Shown here piece after piece: positions 14,393-17,469 of a stretch of DNA of 17,469 bases (positions are counted from its first letter, which is position 1; each line of letters opens with the position of its first letter). Under the pieces are notes generated by a model that was not told the DNA's origin, searched no databases, and saw nothing but the letters and a program-made list of their open reading frames with translations. The stretch spans positions 1-17,469 of the forward strand of contig JANYBU010000438.1 in NCBI GenBank assembly GCA_025360665.1, written 5' to 3'. The DNA is from Nitrospira sp. Its GTDB lineage: Bacteria > Nitrospirota > Nitrospiria > Nitrospirales > Nitrospiraceae. The position numbers and the translations under genes are program-made.

Positions 14393-15346
14393 TTATTGAA
14401 TGGTGCTCCGCACCCCCGCCTTTGTTGCTTCAGCCTGATCCCTAGCTGATGATGCCGTTTGAGCAAACACGCGAGGCCTGAAAAACCGCATGGTGGCTCC
14501 GGTCGCAGAGGTCGTCGAACTCGCTGCGTTCTCGAACTCTTCCGGGGAATGGTAGCCCAGCGCCGAATGCAACCGGACGCGATTGTAGTACTGCTCAATG
14601 AACGCCGCAAGGTTCACGCGCAGGTGATCGAGATCCCGATAGGTGTTGGCGTAGATCTCCTCCCGCTTGAGCGTCTTCATGAAGCTCTCACAACTCGCGT
14701 TGTCATAGGGGTTGGCCGGCCGGCTCATGCTCGGGAGCATGTGGTGCGCTCGCAGCAGGGTCACGTACGCTTCGGAGGCATACTGGACGCCGCGATCGGA
14801 ATGATGGACCACCCCAGGCGGCGGGTGCCGCTCCGCGATGGCGTAGGCCAGCGCCGCGATCGGTAACCGGGCAGCCAGTGTTCGCTCCAGCGCCCAGCCC
14901 ACAACTTTGCGTGAGTATGCATCGAGCATCACCGCCAGGTAGACGAACTCCGTGCGCAGTCGAATATAGGTGATGTCCGCCACCCAGAGCTGATTCATCC
15001 CGGTGAGTGTCAGGCGGCTGGCGAGATTCAACGAGACCTCCAGATCGTGATCGGCATTCGTCGTCACCACGAAGGCCCGCGACTGAACGGCAAGCAAGTT
15101 GTCTTCGCGCATGAGCCGCCCCACCCGTTTGTGGTTGACCAGCATCCCGCGCCGACGCAGTTCCGCCGTGATGCGCCGATAACCATACCGACGCCGGTGT
15201 GCGACGGCGATTCCCTGAATGGCCGTCCGCACCGCCATCTCTTCTTCTAGGGGTTGGTCCGCCTGCAACGACCGATAGAAACCCACCCGGCTGACCTGTG
15301 CCAGCTCACACATCCGCTCGATACTCAAGGAGCCTTGCCTCGACAT
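14393..15346 (-). CDS. IS3-family transposase OrfB (DDE integrase domain)
   Basis: A 317-residue DDE transposase. An N-terminal HTH_21-type segment (HRRRYGYRRITAELRRRG) is followed by an rve integrase core with catalytic D124 (WVADITYI), D184 (HHSDRGVQYAS) and E220 (NASCESFMKTLKRE). Spacing is exactly 59 and 35 residues, the DD35E pattern of the IS3 family. The C-terminal YYNRVRLHSALGYHSPEEFE motif is also typical. The ATG at 15346 overlaps the OrfA stop in TGATG; a GTG at 15349 is an alternative, and many relatives instead express a fused OrfAB by -1 frameshifting. It appears intact. Confidence 0.93.
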   Translation of the reverse strand: MSRQGSLSIERMCELAQVSRVGFYRSLQADQPLEEEMAVRTAIQGIAVAHRRRYGYRRITAELRRRGMLVNHKRVGRLMREDNLLAVQSRAFVVTTNADHDLEVSLNLASRLTLTGMNQLWVADITYIRLRTEFVYLAVMLDAYSRKVVGWALERTLAARLPIAALAYAIAERHPPPGVVHHSDRGVQYASEAYVTLLRAHHMLPSMSRPANPYDNASCESFMKTLKREEIYANTYRDLDHLRVNLAAFIEQYYNRVRLHSALGYHSPEEFENAASSTTSATGATMRFFRPRVFAQTASSARDQAEATKAGVRSTIQ

Positions 15347-15690
15347 CACGTCCCGGATGTGGGCGTAGATGCCTGCGCGCCAGCTGTGCCGTTCCGCTGG
15401 CGTCGCGCCTTGACGGTGTGCAAGGCCCCTGTGAAAAAATCGACTTCCAGCACCTTCTCCGCCAACACCCGCTTGAGGTGGCTGACTTCTTTCCGGAGCG
15501 TGGCCTCGCGAGAATTCGCTGGCGGTCCGTGGCTCTCCCGCGGCTCAAGCTGCTCGCGCCACGTATACAACAGCCGCCGACTGATGCCGAGTTCCTTCGC
15601 GAGTACCACGATATTCTCGCACTGATTCAGCCGGTCCACGGCCATCTGCCGAAAGGCCTTCGGAAACTTGCCCACGCGTTTCTTGGCCAC
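15346..15690 (-). CDS. IS3-family transposase OrfA (HTH/leucine zipper)
   Basis: A 114-residue protein with the OrfA layout. A helix-turn-helix (FPKAFRQMAVDRL...VVLAKELGISRRLLYTWREQ, about 9-47) is followed by a heptad-like helix (REATLRKEVSHLKRVLAEKVLEVDFF), used for dimerisation and binding of the terminal repeats. The start is a GTG at 15690 with AAGGGGG seven bases upstream. Its stop overlaps the OrfB start (TGATG), which implies coupled translation. The last 15 or so residues are Ala/Thr/Gly-rich and probably dispensable. Confidence 0.9.
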   Translation of the reverse strand: MAKKRVGKFPKAFRQMAVDRLNQCENIVVLAKELGISRRLLYTWREQLEPRESHGPPANSREATLRKEVSHLKRVLAEKVLEVDFFTGALHTVKARRQRNGTAGAQASTPTSGT

Positions 15691-15709
15691 CTGTCACCCC
15701 CTTCGTGTG

Positions 15710-15749
15710 CCAAGTGTGCCAATTTGCCGTGTCTCAATCTAGGGGGTCA
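15710..15749. repeat. Inverted repeat at the right end of the IS3-family element
   Basis: Right terminal repeat, 40 bases, lying 20 bases in front of the OrfA start. Read on the minus strand it starts TGACCCCCTAGATTGAGACA. The next base outside (15750) begins GTCC, which does not repeat the left flank GGGG. Confidence 0.75.
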
Positions 15750-15819
15750 GTCCATGCGAGGCCCTTTGATCGGATCGGTAACTTAAGGATGGCCTAGGGG
15801 TTTCCAGGCCTGGGATATA

Positions 15820-15859
15820 GCCTGACGGAGCGCGGCTCAGCTGCGGTCGCTTGTTAGGC
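15820..15859 (-). other. Short attC-like recombination site (integron cassette end)
   Basis: On the minus strand the stop codon of the 172-residue gene lies in GCCTAAC (15859-15853), which fits the left attC box RYYYAAC. Forty bases on, GTCAGGC (15826-15820) nearly fits the right box GTTRRRY. The interior is imperfectly palindromic (AAGCG.CCGCAGC against GCTGAGCCGCG.CT). It is shorter than usual attC sites (about 57 bp upward), so it may be deleted or degenerate. Between it and the IS (15750-15819) only a small hairpin GGCCT/AGGCC at 15791-15810 is visible. Confidence 0.5.
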
Positions 15860-16372
15860 GGCATGCTCTTCGATCCACCGCCGCCACGCCGCTTGGAAGC
15901 GGGCCACAACCTCAGTCAGGACTCCTTCTTCGAGAGAGAGCGAAGTGTGCGGATCAAAATCCGCAAGCTCTGAGAGAAGGTCGAAGAAGGCTTCGACCTT
16001 TGCGGGCCCCCACGGGGGCCCCATACGGTAATCGAGAGCAAGCTGGTCGGGAAAGACGAAGACGCCGAGATCAGGGAGCGTGACGCCGTGAGATTGAATG
16101 CCCTGGAACACGACGTGGAATGCTTCGGCCTCGCGCGAGACGACAAGAGCGGCGGCGTTCGAGACCGAATCGAGGGACTGCTCCCGATTCTCGGCGACGG
16201 ACCAGAACGACGCATTTTCTGGCAGCACCTTGTGAGCACGCTTGCGCAGGAGGACATAGCCACGGGCCATCGCCTCGGGATCGGTGTAGTCGACGCACAC
16301 CTCGGGCAACGACCCGTCGTCGGTTTCGAAGAGATCGTGAAGTTCCACCCAGAGCCACGACGCCACCGGCAT
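15854..16372 (-). CDS. Integron-cassette orphan protein (172 aa)
   Basis: I do not recognise a characterised family. The 172-residue soluble protein begins MPVASWLWVELHDLFETDDG and is rich in Trp, Phe, Asp and Glu. It has a central AAALVVSREAEAFHVVFQG core, a FVFPDQLALDYRMGPPWGP segment and a helical C terminus ending RRWIEEHAA. There is no signal peptide or membrane segment. The ATG at 16372 has GTGAGG five bases upstream. The stop TAA is inside the left box of an attC-like site, and the preceding attC ends 161 bases upstream of the gene, so gene plus attC form one mobile cassette. Acidic composition and cassette context would fit an immunity or defence-type small protein, without direct evidence. 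Confidence 0.75.
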   Translation of the reverse strand: MPVASWLWVELHDLFETDDGSLPEVCVDYTDPEAMARGYVLLRKRAHKVLPENASFWSVAENREQSLDSVSNAAALVVSREAEAFHVVFQGIQSHGVTLPDLGVFVFPDQLALDYRMGPPWGPAKVEAFFDLLSELADFDPHTSLSLEEGVLTEVVARFQAAWRRWIEEHAA

Positions 16373-16533
16373 ACCGCCTCACATTCCTATGCAGCCGCGC
16401 CCGCCGGGCATCGGCTGCCATCGGCACTTGGACTTCTTTTTGGTTTCACTGCTTGTCATGCACCATCGTCCTTCAAATGGTGATCCATTTCGCTTTATTC
16501 TACCTTTAGCCGTAGGTTTACCGGTTCGTGTTA

Positions 16534-16623
16534 GCCTAACGGTGTGCGCGGGAGTCCCCGGTAGACCAATGTTTGCGACTAGCGAAGACGGTCGAACCGG
16601 TCGACTCGAAGCGAGCGTTAGCC
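16534..16623 (-). other. attC site of the upstream integron cassette (90 bp)
   Basis: On the minus strand the site opens with GGCTAAC (16623-16617), containing the stop codon of the 166-residue-frame gene. It closes with GTTAGGC (16540-16534), an exact GTTRRRY right box. The inner arms GAGTCGACCGGTTCGACC and GGTCTACCGGGGACTC are complementary apart from a few unpaired bases, the hallmark of a folded single-stranded attC with extrahelical bases. Length is normal for attC. The cassette boundary would be between G and TTAGGC. Confidence 0.75.
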
Positions 16624-17100
16624 AGCATGTTCTTCTTTGGTACCTCGAACGGGGAACTGTCCCTCGATCGCTCGGCACTGCCGTGTGATTTCGGGCAGGT
16701 AAGTTTGATCAATTTCGAATTCGAAAAAGTGATCTTGCGTCATGTTATTGGGTGTGATGTTTACTTGCATTGCGAAATGCCCCAGAGAGTCAGATCGTCG
16801 AATAATTACCTTGAGTTCTGGTTCCATCGGTGCGAGTTCCGCTTCTTCGCACCGACCTTGTTGAAGTGCGTCACACTCATTGGCCCAACTGACAAGGTCC
16901 TGAACCAAGAGAATCGCTCCAGATGCCCAAACACTCGCCCCGAGAGCCCCGCAATGGGCTGTCACTCTAAGCCAATTCCCATCATATGCGTCTGTAGCAT
17001 CTGGGTACTGGCGTCCGTGCACCCAAAGCTGGAGTCCGACCACTTTCAAGTCGGGTGGGCCTAAATCTTCTTGAGTCATCCTCATCGTCTCGCGACCCAT
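16618..17100 (-). CDS. WapI/Imm-like immunity-type protein in an integron cassette
   Basis: About 160 residues from the ATG at 17100; ATGs at 17085 and 17079 are also possible, none with a strong ribosome binding site. The sequence LKVVGLQLWVHGRQYPDA, then YDGNWLRVTAHCG, a Trp/Leu helix (LLVQDLVSWANECD), a MEPELKV strand and a late FEFEIDQTYLPEITRQCRAI helix followed by FPVRG fits, from memory, the layout of WapI-type immunity proteins of contact-dependent toxin systems. No toxin gene accompanies it here. The stop TAA lies in the first box of a good attC, so it is a gene cassette. It is the first of two consecutive minus-strand cassettes; the integron integrase, if any, would be to the right of the window. 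Function is inferred. Confidence 0.7.
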   Translation of the reverse strand: MGRETMRMTQEDLGPPDLKVVGLQLWVHGRQYPDATDAYDGNWLRVTAHCGALGASVWASGAILLVQDLVSWANECDALQQGRCEEAELAPMEPELKVIIRRSDSLGHFAMQVNITPNNMTQDHFFEFEIDQTYLPEITRQCRAIEGQFPVRGTKEEHAG

Positions 17101-17362
17101 CCTCACTGCGGATGTCAAAACTATCTGTCGACTGCGAACATGACTCGAAATTCCCTTTCTATTATCTTCATAGTTATCTCATGAATCCAGGAATGGCAAA
17201 GCAATCTAAAGAAAAAGCTGGCTACGCGGACCAAAAACAATACCAGGAATCTATTTGCTCTTCTGTGGAATTAGCTGGAGTTAGATAGAAGCTTTGAAAA
17301 GGGTCACAAACAACTGTTTTTGGTAGTACGCTTGACGCTTCTTCGCCGTGGACAGTATCCCC
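17101..17362. other. Region without recognised gene, upstream of the cassette array
   Basis: About 260 bases, AT-richer than the cassettes. A plus-strand frame ending at 17288 (MNPGMAKQSKEKAGYADQ...) is short and has no ribosome binding site or family resemblance. GGTCACAAACAACTGTTTTT near 17304-17323 resembles the dyad at 537-559 in its first half. No clear GTTRRRY box or attI-like site was found before the cassette gene, so the left boundary of that cassette is not visible. Confidence 0.35.
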
Positions 17363-17469
17363 CTAACCACTCTCAGACTTCTGGTTGGTCAACGTCCTCC
17401 CTGTGATCTCATGCACCGTTCCCGCGACAAGATGCTGGGCCAAATTGTAGAAAATGATCGGCACCATCA
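17363..17469 (-). CDS. Possible C-terminal end of a gene leaving the window
   Basis: A minus-strand frame open from the window edge to a TAG at 17363 reads MVPIIFYNLAQHLVAGTVHE... and ends TLTNQKSESG. It may be the last 35 residues of a longer protein whose body lies right of the window, or a spurious frame. No family can be assigned from so little sequence. Confidence 0.3.
   Translation of the reverse strand, partial: MVPIIFYNLAQHLVAGTVHEITGRTLTNQKSESG

Larger units (their letters stand above)
14350..15749 (-). mobile_element. Complete IS3-family insertion sequence, about 1400 bp
   Basis: The ends are imperfect inverted repeats of about 40 bases: 14350-14388 opens TGAACCCC and 15710-15749 (minus strand) opens TGACCCCC. 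Both then share TGAGACACGG and GCACACTTGG. The element carries orfA and orfB in the usual order, transcribed from right to left. Size and TGA...TCA termini fit the family. The flanks (GGGG on the left, GTCC on the right) show no 3-5-base target duplication. It separates the integrase/attachment region from the integron-like cassettes. Confidence 0.85.

Noticed and set aside
1..17469. CRISPR array
   Set aside because: No regularly spaced 24-40-base direct repeats; the only arrays are the 10-bp units near the integrase.

Overview
The window looks like a moderately GC-rich Gram-negative-type bacterial chromosome with a mosaic of housekeeping and accessory DNA. The mix (a large SAM/class III cyclase/AAA/TPR regulator, an ABC1-UbiB kinase carrying a universal stress domain, a short CDF transporter) would fit Nitrospira-like or proteobacterial genomes, but no 16S or lineage marker is present, so taxonomy is a weak guess.

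Layout. 1-115: start of an IS3-type transposase OrfA leaving the window. 155-578: no recognisable gene. 579-1955: two same-strand genes, a CDF-type cation transporter lacking the C-terminal domain and a stand-alone Lon-type (S16) Ser/Lys peptidase with an N-terminal hydrophobic segment. 2164-2482: an apparently frameshifted remnant. 2606-6001 (minus): a 1131-aa cyclase/ATPase/TPR signalling protein. 6056-6211: a possible small gene. 6247-8334 (minus): a Usp-UbiB fusion kinase.

About 8.8-14.35 kb is a compact mobile module. It begins near a 28-bp perfect palindrome and carries a zinc-finger-like orphan (minus). A tightly packed plus-strand operon follows: HTH protein with acidic tail, ParB/HTH/DNA-methyltransferase-like fusion, small serine recombinase, AlpA/excisionase-like protein and tyrosine integrase. 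Six bases after the integrase stop lies the 3' part of a tRNA-Arg(CCU) gene (minus strand), cut at the anticodon loop. Beside it are a pair of inverted 10-bp-repeat arrays, and paired GAGCACA boxes lie on both sides. This has the architecture of an attachment site with element DNA on both sides (attP-like) rather than an ordinary tRNA junction.

14350-15749 is a complete IS3-family insertion sequence (orfA/orfB, DD35E, ~40-bp inverted repeats) without an obvious target duplication. To its right is a piece of integron cassette array on the minus strand. It has two promoterless-looking genes, each with its stop codon inside the start of an attC-like site; one attC is a convincing 90-bp site, the other a short 40-bp one. 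The upstream cassette encodes a WapI/Imm-like immunity-type protein, the other an orphan. The window ends in a possible 3' end of another minus-strand gene. The accessory half therefore stacks several recombination systems: a tyrosine integrase, a serine recombinase, an IS3 element and integron cassettes.
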